This document shows positions 43,382-51,973 of a stretch of 53,839 nt of DNA, piece by piece. Numbering within the stretch: the first letter of the stretch is position 1; each line of letters opens with the position of its first letter. The translations under genes were made by a program, and so were the position numbers. Under the pieces are notes generated by a model that saw nothing but the letters and a program-made list of their open reading frames with translations, did not search any database and was not told the DNA's origin. The DNA lies in NCBI GenBank assembly GCA_949290085.1, contig CASEQH010000059.1, forward strand, positions 1-53,839. Direction: 5' to 3'. This DNA comes from an uncultured Bacillota bacterium. GTDB taxonomy: Bacteria > Bacillota_I > Bacilli_A > Erysipelotrichales > Erysipelotrichaceae.

Positions 43382-43957
43382 ATGGGTGAAATATTAACGA
43401 TGGCATTAGCTGCCATACTCATCAATAATGTTGTCTTATCTAAATTCTTAGGTGTTTGCCCATTTTTAGGTGTCTCTAAAAATTCTAAGAGTGCCATTGG
43501 CATGGGACTAGCAGTTATCTTTGTCATCTTTGGCGCATCACTAATCACTTATTTCTTATACTATGGTGTACTAGTTTACTTCCATATTGAATATATGCGC
43601 TTGATAACTTTTATCTTAGTCATTGCTGCCTTTGTGCAATTTGTCGAGATGTTTATCAAGAAGTATAGTGCTTCACTATATAAGAGTTTAGGTATCTACT
43701 TGCCATTAATTACTACTAACTGTGTTGTATTATTCGTCGCTCAAGACAATATTACTCAAGGTTATAACTTGATAGAGACTATTACTAATTCTATCGCTGT
43801 ACCTGCTGGTTTCATGTTGGTGCTATACTTATTCTCTTGCATCCGTGAAAGATTAGATAGTGCCGATACACCTGAAAGCTTTAAGGGCAATCCTATCGCT
43901 TTAGTTGTAGCGGGTTTAATGGCTTTAGCATTTAGTGGTTTAGCTGGTATTGTTTAA
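43382..43957 (+). CDS. rnfA: Rnf complex subunit RnfA
   Basis: A 191-residue membrane protein with six helices. NNVVLSKFLGVCPFLGVSK and LITTNCVVLFVAQ contain the conserved cysteines of the RnfA/RnfE core, which lie at the intramembrane iron site. The stop shares a base with the next start (TAATG). Confidence 0.95.
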   Translation: MGEILTMALAAILINNVVLSKFLGVCPFLGVSKNSKSAIGMGLAVIFVIFGASLITYFLYYGVLVYFHIEYMRLITFILVIAAFVQFVEMFIKKYSASLYKSLGIYLPLITTNCVVLFVAQDNITQGYNLIETITNSIAVPAGFMLVLYLFSCIRERLDSADTPESFKGNPIALVVAGLMALAFSGLAGIV

Positions 43958-44145
43958 TGGAAGCTATTATCTATTTCGCCATCTTGGCAGGTATTTATGC
44001 CCTATTCTATTACTTGAATCATAAGACACCAAAACCTGAGGGATGCGAAAATTTAAAGACTAGTTGTGATGGATGCAAAATTACTTCATGTATGGCTCAT
44101 CCAGTTCATGACAAGGTATACGAAGGAGGAAATAAAGATGATTAA
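43957..44145 (+). CDS. Small Cys-rich membrane protein between rnfA and rnfB
   Basis: A 62-residue protein: one N-terminal transmembrane helix (about residues 3-20), then a soluble tail with GCENLKTSCDGCKITSC, four Cys (C30, C37, C40, C45). The pattern resembles the FeoB-associated Cys-rich membrane proteins (pfam12669-like), but this is recognition by eye. It starts at the last base of rnfA and overlaps rnfB by 8 bases, so it is tightly built into the operon. It may carry or insert a metal or Fe-S centre for the Rnf complex; this is inference. Confidence 0.8.
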   Translation: MEAIIYFAILAGIYALFYYLNHKTPKPEGCENLKTSCDGCKITSCMAHPVHDKVYEGGNKDD

Positions 44146-44446
44146 TGCCATCTTAGTGATGTTAGTAACCGGAATGGTCTTAGGGCTTCTTCTAGCTGTT
44201 GCTTCTAAAATCTTCTATGTACAGGCAGATGAGCGACAAGAGAAGGTTACCGCGATGTTACCGGGTTATAACTGTGGTAGTTGTGGATATCCTGGTTGCA
44301 GTGGCTTAGCTAGTGCCTTAATCGATAAGACGACAGATACAGTCAATTGTCGTCCATGTAAACCTGAACAGAGACAGGCTATTGTTGATTATTTGAATAA
44401 TACTCCTGGTCCTGACGGTGACACATTAAAAGTAAAATCAATCTAA
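44138..44446 (+). CDS. rnfB: RnfB, short form lacking the ferredoxin domains
   Basis: A 102-residue RnfB. The N-terminal membrane helix (about residues 5-23) is followed by the first [4Fe-4S] motif C46-x2-C49-x4-C54-x16-C71 in GYNCGSCGYPGCSGL. Most RnfB proteins continue with at least two ferredoxin-type clusters; here the protein ends at residue 102 with no further CxxCxxC. No ferredoxin motif occurs in any frame before mrp, so a simple frameshift does not explain it. ATG 44138 is preceded by AAGGAGG. Ferredoxin must interact in another way, or another protein supplies the missing clusters. Confidence 0.9.
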   Translation: MINAILVMLVTGMVLGLLLAVASKIFYVQADERQEKVTAMLPGYNCGSCGYPGCSGLASALIDKTTDTVNCRPCKPEQRQAIVDYLNNTPGPDGDTLKVKSI

Positions 44447-44478
44447 GAAGCAGCGGTATCATAAATTGATACCGCTCA

Positions 44479-44487
44479 TGTTATAAT
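44479..44487 (+). promoter_or_regulatory. Extended -10 promoter of the mrp gene, next to a 10-bp hairpin
   Basis: TGTTATAAT at 44479-44487, giving a short leader with GAGGAGG. A perfect stem AGCGGTATCA/TGATACCGCT (44452-44476) lies just upstream. It has no T run, so it may stabilise the rnf mRNA 3' end rather than terminate. Confidence 0.55.
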
Positions 44488-44506
44488 GGACGAGGAGGAA
44501 ATAAAT

Positions 44507-45325
44507 ATGAGCGAATGTAATCATAATTGCAGTAATTGCAGTGAAAACTGTGATTCAAGAAAAATAGAGAAGAAAACACCTTTAGCAGATACTAAAATAC
44601 ATAAGATAATTGGTGTCTTAAGCGGTAAAGGTGGCGTTGGTAAATCGATGGTATCTTCGCTTTTAGCTATTGAACTAGCTAAAAAGGGTTATAGTGTAGG
44701 TATTATGGATGCTGATATCACTGGTCCTAGTATTCCTAAATTATTTGATCTTAAAGATCCTGCTTATGGAGATGAAAAGGGTGTATTCCCTAATTTGAGC
44801 CATAGGTATGGAATAAAGATTTTATCTATCAATATGATGTTAGAGAGTGAAGATACACCAGTATTGTGGCGTGGTCCAATTATTGGTGGTATGGTATCAC
44901 AATTTTATACGGAAGCCCATTGGGGAGAATTGGACTATTTAGTAATCGATATGCCACCAGGAACTAGTGATGTCGCTTTATCTGTCCTACAAGATATTCC
45001 TGTCGATGGTTTAGTGATGGTAACTAATCCTTCTAAATTAGTATCGATGATAGTATCTAAAGCTATTGTCATGGCTCAAAAGACGGATACTAAATTAGTT
45101 GGCCTAGTAGAGAATATGGCCTATGTAAAATGCCCGGATTGTGGAAAAATCATCAATATTCATGGTAATAGTGAAAGCGAAGAAATCGCTGAGAAATATG
45201 GTATTGATATCTTAGCTTCTATTCCTTTAGATACTCATTTAGCTCAAATAGCTGATGAGGGATTAGTTGAAGATTATGAAGAAGATTATATCGAAGAATT
45301 AGTTAACCGTGTAATTAATTTCTAA
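44507..45325 (+). CDS. mrp: Mrp/NBP35-family Fe-S cluster carrier ATPase
   Basis: A 272-residue P-loop ATPase with deviant Walker A GVLSGKGGVGKS, DADITGPSIP, and DMPPGTSDVALS. The C-terminal cluster site is KCPDCGK (CxxC). The N-terminus adds a Cys-rich segment (ECNHNCSNCSENC, five Cys in the first 15 residues) like that of NBP35. By family it assembles or transfers [4Fe-4S] clusters. ATG 44507 is chosen because GAGGAGG lies just before it; an in-frame ATG at 44486 overlaps the promoter. It follows the Rnf operon. Confidence 0.92.
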   Translation: MSECNHNCSNCSENCDSRKIEKKTPLADTKIHKIIGVLSGKGGVGKSMVSSLLAIELAKKGYSVGIMDADITGPSIPKLFDLKDPAYGDEKGVFPNLSHRYGIKILSINMMLESEDTPVLWRGPIIGGMVSQFYTEAHWGELDYLVIDMPPGTSDVALSVLQDIPVDGLVMVTNPSKLVSMIVSKAIVMAQKTDTKLVGLVENMAYVKCPDCGKIINIHGNSESEEIAEKYGIDILASIPLDTHLAQIADEGLVEDYEEDYIEELVNRVINF

Positions 45326-45352
45326 TTTCAGATGAAATTCACAATAATAAAT

Positions 45353-45358
45353 TATAAT
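45353..45358 (+). promoter_or_regulatory. Leaderless promoter of the two-component operon
   Basis: TATAAT whose last T (45358) is 8 bases before ATG 45366. There is no ribosome site and no convincing -35. Confidence 0.6.
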
Positions 45359-45365
45359 ACACAGT

Positions 45366-46034
45366 ATGAATGAAAGAATCTTAATAGTTGATGATGAAGA
45401 AAAAATCCGTGAGATGATATCTAAATATGCCCTCCATGATGGTTATGTCGTAGATATGGCTAAAGATGGCCTAGAAGCTGTCGATATGTGTCGAAACAAA
45501 GACTTTGACTTAATCATCATGGATGTCATGATGCCAAATCTCGATGGTTTTAAAGCTTATCAGCAAATCAAAGAGTTCAAGGATATCCCTTGTATCTTTT
45601 TGACGGCTTTAAATGAAGAATATGACCGCATCTATGGTTTTGATATCGGGGGCGAAGACTATGTGTCTAAACCTTTCTCCCTCAAAGAGTTGATGATGCG
45701 TATTAAAGTTATCTTAAAGCGTAAAAGTGATAGCGAAGATATCATCGAGATTGAAGGTCTCAAAGTTGATTTAAAAGCTCGCATTGTCACTGTCGATGGC
45801 GAGAAGAAGGACTTGTCTTTAAAAGAATATGAGCTCTTAGTATATCTGCTCAAAAATCAGGGTATAGCCTTATCGAGAGAAAGTATCCTAGAAAAAGTTT
45901 GGGGCTATGATTATTTTAAAGATGATAGAACTTTAGACACCCATATGAAATTATTGCGTAAAGCTATTGGTCCATATGCCAAATTTATTACGACTATTCG
46001 AGGGGTAGGTTATCGCTTTGAAAAAACCGCGTAG
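45366..46034 (+). CDS. OmpR/PhoB-family response regulator
   Basis: A 222-residue regulator. The receiver domain has acidic DDEE (about residues 8-11), phospho-acceptor Asp in DLIIMDVMMPN (about 52) and Lys in SKPFS (about 101). A winged-helix DNA-binding domain follows (VWGYDYFKDDRTLDTHMKLLRK). Predicted leaderless. The histidine kinase gene overlaps its 3' end, so they are a cognate pair; the signal is unknown. Confidence 0.94.
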   Translation: MNERILIVDDEEKIREMISKYALHDGYVVDMAKDGLEAVDMCRNKDFDLIIMDVMMPNLDGFKAYQQIKEFKDIPCIFLTALNEEYDRIYGFDIGGEDYVSKPFSLKELMMRIKVILKRKSDSEDIIEIEGLKVDLKARIVTVDGEKKDLSLKEYELLVYLLKNQGIALSRESILEKVWGYDYFKDDRTLDTHMKLLRKAIGPYAKFITTIRGVGYRFEKTA

Positions 46035-47418
46035 TTTAAAATTTAAGATTACATCACTACTATTATTCTTTGATGTGCTAATTTTATGTCTAATCTATTT
46101 CTTTCAGACTTTCTTTCTTGATGATTTCTACTATCAAAGCAAAGTCGAGGATATGGTTAGCATATCTAATAATATCGTTAGAAGAATTAATGATGATGAT
46201 TTGGAGTCCGTTGTCGCTGAGACTTCCTTTTTGAACGAAGTCTGTGTACGTATAGACTTCAATTCCTCTTCTATCACTGGCAGCAATACCAATAATGTCT
46301 GCGCCTTAAATAATCTGTCTGATTCGCAGGTAGAAAATATCGCTAATGAGACTGCGAAACAGGGTGGCAAGTGTCTTTTCCAAAATTATCGTCTAGCTTT
46401 CCCTTTTAATGATAAAGACCTCTTTATCTATGGTCAGGTAGGCACTTATATGGATGAGCCAGTTTTGGTCATGGTATCTTCGACGATAGAACCTTTAAAT
46501 GCGACTATCTCTACTATTCAATCGCAATATCTAATGATTGCAGTAATCATCATTATTGTGACTTTATTACTAGCCTTTATCATCTCTAAGATGATAGTCA
46601 AACCGATTAAATTCTTTAATAAAGAAGCTAAGAATTTACCTAAGGGTGAGTATCACAGTGAGAATGTTCATATCAATTCGCTTGAACTTAAGGAATTAAA
46701 TGAGACTTTAGCTAGCGCTAATACTGAGATTAATAAGGCTGACAAGGCTCGTAAAGAATTGATTTCTAATGTGTCACATGACCTTCGCACGCCATTAACT
46801 ATGATAGTTGGCTATGGCGAGATGATTAGAGACTTAAAAGAAGAGAATAATGAAGAAAATATCAATGTGATTATCAATGAAGCTAAACGCTTGTCATCGC
46901 TGGTCGATGATTTATTAGATGTTTCACATATAGAATCTAATCAACTTAAATTGCATCTTGAAGATGTATCCTTAAATGAATTTTTGATGGGTGTCTATAA
47001 TCAATATGCCAGATATTGTGAAACTTTAGATATCGATTTTAGTATTGAATTAACTGATGATGCCATCATCACTATCGATAGTAAACGCATATCGCAAGTT
47101 CTCTATAACTTCCTAAATAATGCCATCAACTATAATAATAGTGAACACAAGGTCATTAAGATTAAATCGATAGAAGAAGAAAAACGCTATAAGATAGCCG
47201 TCTATGATAATGGCAAAGGCATTAAAGAAGAAGATATAGATAAGATATGGGATAGATATTATAAAGTTGACCGCGAACATGTGCGCTTCCACTTAGGTAG
47301 TGGCATTGGTCTATCTTTAGCTCAAAATCTTTTGAAGCTACATGGTTTTGAATATGGTGTGGATTCAAAATATGGTGAATATTCTGAGTTCTACTTCTAT
47401 ATCGAAAAAGAATCCTGA
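46018..47418 (+). CDS. Membrane sensor histidine kinase
   Basis: A 466-residue sensor. One membrane segment (about residues 12-32), an extracytoplasmic sensory region with several Cys (about 35-165), a second membrane segment (about 172-192), HAMP, HisKA with NVSHDLRTPLTM (phospho-His) and HATPase_c with NFLNNAINYN, DNGKGI and GSGIGLSLA. The start is TTG 46018, which overlaps the regulator gene by 17 bases and has a purine-rich GAGGGGTAGG upstream. Sensor ligand unknown. Confidence 0.92.
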   Translation: MKKPRSLKFKITSLLLFFDVLILCLIYFFQTFFLDDFYYQSKVEDMVSISNNIVRRINDDDLESVVAETSFLNEVCVRIDFNSSSITGSNTNNVCALNNLSDSQVENIANETAKQGGKCLFQNYRLAFPFNDKDLFIYGQVGTYMDEPVLVMVSSTIEPLNATISTIQSQYLMIAVIIIIVTLLLAFIISKMIVKPIKFFNKEAKNLPKGEYHSENVHINSLELKELNETLASANTEINKADKARKELISNVSHDLRTPLTMIVGYGEMIRDLKEENNEENINVIINEAKRLSSLVDDLLDVSHIESNQLKLHLEDVSLNEFLMGVYNQYARYCETLDIDFSIELTDDAIITIDSKRISQVLYNFLNNAINYNNSEHKVIKIKSIEEEKRYKIAVYDNGKGIKEEDIDKIWDRYYKVDREHVRFHLGSGIGLSLAQNLLKLHGFEYGVDSKYGEYSEFYFYIEKES

Positions 47419-47477
47419 GCTTATTAAATGCGAAATATCTTCATCCTTGATAAGATTGAATCAAGGAGAATCAAGAT

Positions 47478-49091
47478 ATGAAAAAGATAATAATTGTAGG
47501 GGGTGTTGCCGGTGGAGCTAGTGCCGCAGCCCGACTTAGAAGATTAGATGAAGAGGCAAAGATAATCATCTTTGAAAAGAGCGCCTATGTATCCTATGCC
47601 AATTGTGGCTTACCATATAATGTAGGTGGTGTCATAAATGATGAAGATGACTTGTTGATACAAAATCCTCAGTCTTTCTATGATCGTTTCAGAATTGATG
47701 TACGCATAAATAGCGAGGTCATCGCCCTTGATAGCCAGAATAAAAAAGTAAAGATTAAAAATGAAGATGATACCTATGATGAATCATATGACTATCTCAT
47801 TTTAGCCCCTGGCTCCAAGGCTAGAAAGATGTATGAAAATGAAGATAAATTAGGTCATCTAAAGACAGTTGAAGACCTCCATCAGGTTAAAAAACATCTT
47901 GAAAATGCAAAGCGTATAGCTATTATCGGTGGTGGTTTTATTGGGATAGAACTAGCTGAGAATCTTATAAAGATACAAAAAGAAGTCAGTATTTTTGAAT
48001 ACGCTGACCACATCATGCCTAATCTCGATGATGATATCGTCTATTATCTAGAAAGAGAATTAAGAAGAAATAATATTGATTTAAGGCTTAAAGCACGTAT
48101 TAGTAATATTGAGATTAAAGATGATAAGTATATCATTCATTTAAATGATGAGATGCAAGAGTTTGATTATGTCATTGTAGCGGCAGGAGTCATGCCTAAT
48201 ACAGAATTTCTTGAAAGTAGTGGCATCGCTTTAAATGAAAGGGGCTTTATCATTACTGATGAATACTTAAGGACTAATCTAGATAATGTCTATGCTTGTG
48301 GAGATGCCATCATCAACAAGAATTATATTACCGGAAATAGTGATGTCATTGCCCTAGCTGGCCCAGCCAATCGTCAAGGAAGAATTATTGCTGATAATAT
48401 CTATGGTCTAAAGAATAAATATGATGGTTCTATTGGCACTAGTATCATCAAATTATTCTCTTTAAGCGCCGCATCTACTGGATTAAATACCAAGCGTTTA
48501 GATGCTATGAAATATGATTATGAGACCATACGCGTGCATCCCTACAGTCATGCCACCTATTATCCAAATGCTAAGATTATGCATGCCAAGTTATTCTATG
48601 ACCTAAAAACTTTAAAGATATTGGGCTTTCAGGCTGTTGGCAAAGATGGAATTGATAAGTTTACAGATGTGATAGCGACAGCGATTAAATTAAATGCGAA
48701 GGTAACAGATTTATCAAGATTAGAACTGGCCTATGCACCGTCTTACTTGTCAGCTAAATCACCAGCGAATTATCTAGGCTTTATCGCTGAAAATATCATT
48801 AATGGCTTAGAAGAATTTGTGAGTGTAGATGAAGCATTAAAAGATGGCAACATCATTTTAGATGTCAGGGATGAAGATGAATATGCCCTAGGCCATATAG
48901 AAAATAGTATCAATATACCTGTCGATGAATTGCGTGATCGCCTTGATAAATTATCTAGATATCAAGATAGTATTATTGATGTCTATTGTGAGGTAGGAAT
49001 AAGAGCACACATAGCCGCTAGAATATTAAAAGCTAAAGGCTATAAAGTGCGAAATATCTCTGGAGCTTATCTAAGTTATAAAGCACAATAG
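47478..49091 (+). CDS. CoA-disulfide reductase with C-terminal rhodanese domain
   Basis: A 537-residue flavoprotein. FAD site IIIVGGVAGGASAAARLRRL; redox Cys43 in SYANCGLPYN; NAD(P)H site IAIIGGGFIGIELAENL; FAD motif YACGDAI; a C-terminal rhodanese-like domain (about residues 450-537) with active Cys504 in DVYCEVGIRA. This is the CoADR-RHD architecture, which reduces CoA disulfide or persulfide, and it contributes to thiol and oxidative defence. AAGGAG precedes the ATG, but it sits in a hairpin (see findings). Its 3' end overlaps the convergent amylase gene by 16 bases. Confidence 0.93.
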   Translation: MKKIIIVGGVAGGASAAARLRRLDEEAKIIIFEKSAYVSYANCGLPYNVGGVINDEDDLLIQNPQSFYDRFRIDVRINSEVIALDSQNKKVKIKNEDDTYDESYDYLILAPGSKARKMYENEDKLGHLKTVEDLHQVKKHLENAKRIAIIGGGFIGIELAENLIKIQKEVSIFEYADHIMPNLDDDIVYYLERELRRNNIDLRLKARISNIEIKDDKYIIHLNDEMQEFDYVIVAAGVMPNTEFLESSGIALNERGFIITDEYLRTNLDNVYACGDAIINKNYITGNSDVIALAGPANRQGRIIADNIYGLKNKYDGSIGTSIIKLFSLSAASTGLNTKRLDAMKYDYETIRVHPYSHATYYPNAKIMHAKLFYDLKTLKILGFQAVGKDGIDKFTDVIATAIKLNAKVTDLSRLELAYAPSYLSAKSPANYLGFIAENIINGLEEFVSVDEALKDGNIILDVRDEDEYALGHIENSINIPVDELRDRLDKLSRYQDSIIDVYCEVGIRAHIAARILKAKGYKVRNISGAYLSYKAQ

Positions 49092-50515
49092 ATATGATAT
49101 GAACCACCATTAACTTTAAATAGACCCATGCCGTCACTATCGATAATTACTTTTTCGCCTATTTGATTAGTAATATCGACATATGTTTGTCCGGTGTGGG
49201 TTTTTCCTATATACATCTTCTTTTCTCCACCTGGCCCATCAGACAAGATGACCGCAAAGCCACTTTTAGGATCTTCATTACCTTCAAAAGTCCAACCGAT
49301 GATATCGAAGTGATCGAAATAGTCATTTCTTTTGCCTATCATCTTACTGTGTCTTATCTTCAACATCTGGTCTATCTCTTTGCGAAAACTTCTAGAGTTA
49401 GTCTTTTTAATGCCATAGTAATCACCATAAAAGACACAAGGATAGCCCTCATTACGTAAGAGTATCATGGCATAGGCCAAAGGTTTAAACCAATCAGTCA
49501 CTATGGTTTGAAGGGCTTGACCAGCTTGTGTATCGTGATTTTCGACAAATGTGCAGGCCTTAGTACTCCTTCTTCCAACTAGGGTATTATTGAAGATAGA
49601 ACCCATATCAAAATAACCTGAGTCATTACAAGCTTTAAAGAAATTGAAGTGTAATGGGACATCAAATAGGGAGAATGAATTATCATTTTCATCAAGATAA
49701 GAAGTGAGAGTATTAATATCACTAGACCAGTATTCACCAACTGTAAATAATTCCTTTTGAGAATATTCACGCAAGTATTTGAGCCAGTCTTTAAAGAAAT
49801 AACTATCGATATGTTTCAAGGCGTCTAAGCGAAAACCGTCGACATTAGTTGTTTCTATATACCACTTGCCATAGTTATATAGTTCCTTAATGACTTCTGG
49901 ATTTTCAAAATTGACATCAGCACCCATGAGATAGTCATAGTTGCCTTTTTCATTATCTACATCGCTATTCCAAGTATCAGATATTTTATAGATAGCACTT
50001 CTCTCCTTACGATTGTCATAGTCGACGCCAGTGAAATGCGATTTATTCCATTTAAAACTAGAATATTTATTATTTCTCTTAGGATAATTAAAAACTGTCC
50101 AAGCTTCTATCATCTTGTCATTTTCGATAGTTATATTACGATTATTGTTGTCGAGGACATCGACTTCGACAAGTTCAGTGCTGTCAGCACCCATCTTATG
50201 ATTGAAGACCATGTCGGCATAGACATCGATATTATGCTTGTGTAATTCTTCAATAGCTTTAAGATATTCATCCTTAGTGCCATACTTAGTAGCTATACTA
50301 CCTTTTTGGTCAAACTCTCCCAAATCATAGAGGTCATATGCTCCATAACCGACATCGTGAATACCAGCTTGACCCTTATATGCAGGAGGCAGCCATAAGG
50401 CAGTAAAACCAGCTTCTTTAAGGGAAGAAGCATTAGAAATAATCTTTTTATATAAAGATGCATCATCATCTAAATACCATTCAAAATATTGAAACATTAC
50501 GCCATTTTTAATCAT
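49076..50515 (-). CDS. Cytoplasmic alpha-amylase (GH13, AmyA type)
   Basis: A 479-residue GH13 enzyme without signal peptide, so intracellular. Conserved regions seen: ADMVFNHKMGAD, catalytic Asp in DGFRLDALKH, acid Glu in FTVGEYWSSD, and Asp in FVENHDTQ. The N-terminal GVMFQYFEWYL is typical of bacterial cytoplasmic/liquefying amylases. It degrades alpha-1,4 glucans such as stored or imported maltodextrin. AGAAGGAA precedes the ATG. It converges on the CoA-disulfide reductase with a 16-base overlap and is divergent from rubrerythrin. Confidence 0.93.
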   Translation of the reverse strand: MIKNGVMFQYFEWYLDDDASLYKKIISNASSLKEAGFTALWLPPAYKGQAGIHDVGYGAYDLYDLGEFDQKGSIATKYGTKDEYLKAIEELHKHNIDVYADMVFNHKMGADSTELVEVDVLDNNNRNITIENDKMIEAWTVFNYPKRNNKYSSFKWNKSHFTGVDYDNRKERSAIYKISDTWNSDVDNEKGNYDYLMGADVNFENPEVIKELYNYGKWYIETTNVDGFRLDALKHIDSYFFKDWLKYLREYSQKELFTVGEYWSSDINTLTSYLDENDNSFSLFDVPLHFNFFKACNDSGYFDMGSIFNNTLVGRRSTKACTFVENHDTQAGQALQTIVTDWFKPLAYAMILLRNEGYPCVFYGDYYGIKKTNSRSFRKEIDQMLKIRHSKMIGKRNDYFDHFDIIGWTFEGNEDPKSGFAVILSDGPGGEKKMYIGKTHTGQTYVDITNQIGEKVIIDSDGMGLFKVNGGSYHIYCAL

Positions 50516-50558
50516 TTATATCTATTCCTTCTATTAATCTAATTCTATAGATAAAGTA

Positions 50559-50567
50559 TGTTATAAT
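50559..50567 (+). promoter_or_regulatory. Extended -10 promoter of rubrerythrin
   Basis: TGTTATAAT; the transcript would begin right before the strong ribosome site GGAAGGAGG. Confidence 0.6.
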
Positions 50568-50587
50568 CAAGGAAGGAGGATATTAAT

Positions 50588-51130
50588 ATGAAGGACTTAA
50601 AAGGAACTAAAACTGAAAAGAATCTGATGGAAGCTTTTGCTGGCGAATCACAAGCTCGCAACAAGTATACTTTCTATGCATCAAAAGCTAAGAAAGAAGG
50701 CTATGAGCAGATATCAGCCATCTTTCAGGAAACTGCTGCCAATGAAAAAGAACATGCTGAATTATGGTTTAAATACCTTCATGGTGGTGCCGTTCCAACA
50801 ACAACTGTTAACCTAGCTGATGCTGCAAGTGGTGAAAACTATGAATGGACTGACATGTATGCTCGCATGGCTAAAGAAGCTAGAGAAGAAGGCTTTGATG
50901 AAATAGCTGATAAGATGGAAGGCGTTGGAGCTATCGAAAAGACTCATGAAGAGAGATATAAGAAATTATTAGCTAATATCGAAACTGGCCTAGTATTTGA
51001 TAGACCAGAAGAAGTTGAATGGGTTTGCCGCAATTGTGGACATATCCATAAAGGTGTATCTGCTCCTGAAGTATGCCCTGTATGTAATCACGCTCGTGCA
51101 TATTTCATGCTCAGAGAAGAAAATTATTAA
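50588..51130 (+). CDS. rbr: Rubrerythrin
   Basis: A 180-residue rubrerythrin. The N-terminal four-helix domain carries the diiron Glu residues ([41 protein letters not shown]). The C-terminal rubredoxin domain has [11 protein letters not shown] and CPVCNH. It reduces hydrogen peroxide in anaerobes. Very strong ribosome site (AAGGAGG). Single-gene unit ended by the terminator at 51141. Confidence 0.96.
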   Translation: MKDLKGTKTEKNLMEAFAGESQARNKYTFYASKAKKEGYEQISAIFQETAANEKEHAELWFKYLHGGAVPTTTVNLADAASGENYEWTDMYARMAKEAREEGFDEIADKMEGVGAIEKTHEERYKKLLANIETGLVFDRPEEVEWVCRNCGHIHKGVSAPEVCPVCNHARAYFMLREENY

Positions 51131-51140
51131 TAATAAGTTA

Positions 51141-51163
51141 AAAAGATGCCTAGCGCATCTTTT
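51141..51163. terminator. Bidirectional terminator (rubrerythrin / rlmA)
   Basis: A 9-bp stem AAAAGATGC/GCATCTTTT with CTAGC loop; T runs on both strands. It overlaps the last codons of the minus-strand rlmA gene. Confidence 0.85.
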
Positions 51164-51929
51164 TGTATAGGTAGAGATTAAAGGAGAAAGTGATTTCTAA
51201 TTCATCGATATCATTAAGTTCATTTTTATCTTGTAAAGAAGTTTTGTAGAAATAAGGCGTCATCATAAAGAGGTTTTGAATAGTTTCTTGGTTTAAGATT
51301 CTTCTTTGATTGATGACCCTTTTTTCTATTAGTTTTAGTCCTTCTATCTCAATATCTTCATCGACATTTTCATAAGGATTATCATATATAGTTTCTTTGA
51401 GTTCGATTAAATGGTCACGATGGGGATTGATTAAAAGAAAATAACCATCATCCTTTAAAATACGGCTTATCTCTTCCTTAGCTATCGGTGCAAAACAAGT
51501 TAAAATCATGTCGACACTTTCATCCTTAATAGGACAATGAAAGATAGAAGACAAGATATAAGTAGTTGATTTATCTCTTTTAGAAGCTAGTTTTAAACCT
51601 TTTTTCGATAAGTCTATACCCACCTTGTCTAAGGTGCATAAGTCCTTGGTGTAATAGCCTTCTCCACAAGCTAAGTCTAGAAGGCTAGTAATCTTTAATT
51701 CTTTGATGATCTTATTTATCTCGTCTTTTAAAAAGCGATAGTAGTCTAGAGAGAGAAATTTATGACGAGCTGTCATTGATTCGACCGAATCTCCACTATC
51801 GATAGACTTCTTTAGATAGAGATTTATATAGCCTTCTGAGGCGATATCAAATGAATGCTTATTTTCGCAATAATAGCGTTTTTCATCTTTAATTAATTTA
51901 TTTTTACAAATTGGGCAAATAATATCCAT
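51150..51929 (-). CDS. 23S rRNA (guanine-N1) methyltransferase RlmA-type
   Basis: A 259-residue methyltransferase. An N-terminal zinc ribbon (CPICKNKL...CENKHSFD) precedes SAM-binding motif I LLDLACGEGYYTKDL. The layout is that of RlmA (G745/G748 methylation). The start has no Shine-Dalgarno and its -10 lies 7 bases upstream, predicting a leaderless mRNA. Divergent from ybeY; the 3' end overlaps the bidirectional terminator. Confidence 0.85.
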   Translation of the reverse strand: MDIICPICKNKLIKDEKRYYCENKHSFDIASEGYINLYLKKSIDSGDSVESMTARHKFLSLDYYRFLKDEINKIIKELKITSLLDLACGEGYYTKDLCTLDKVGIDLSKKGLKLASKRDKSTTYILSSIFHCPIKDESVDMILTCFAPIAKEEISRILKDDGYFLLINPHRDHLIELKETIYDNPYENVDEDIEIEGLKLIEKRVINQRRILNQETIQNLFMMTPYFYKTSLQDKNELNDIDELEITFSFNLYLYKKMR

Positions 51930-51935
51930 ATATCC

Positions 51936-51941
51936 ATTTTA
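51936..51941 (-). promoter_or_regulatory. Leaderless promoter of rlmA-type gene
   Basis: TAAAAT on the minus strand (51941-51936); the last T is 7 bases before the start-codon A at 51929. Confidence 0.55.
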
Positions 51942-51961
51942 GCATTTCTCATTTGATGATG

Positions 51962-51967
51962 TATAAT
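51962..51967 (+). promoter_or_regulatory. Leaderless promoter of the ybeY-dgkA-cdd-era operon
   Basis: TATAAT whose last T is 7 bases before ATG 51974. It lies back to back with the rlmA promoter. No ribosome site is present. Confidence 0.65.
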
Positions 51968-51973
51968 TATTAT

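Noticed and set aside
44452-44476. 10-bp hairpin after rnfB as an intrinsic terminator
   Set aside because: The stem is perfect but no T run follows; kept only as possible 3' end or regulatory structure.
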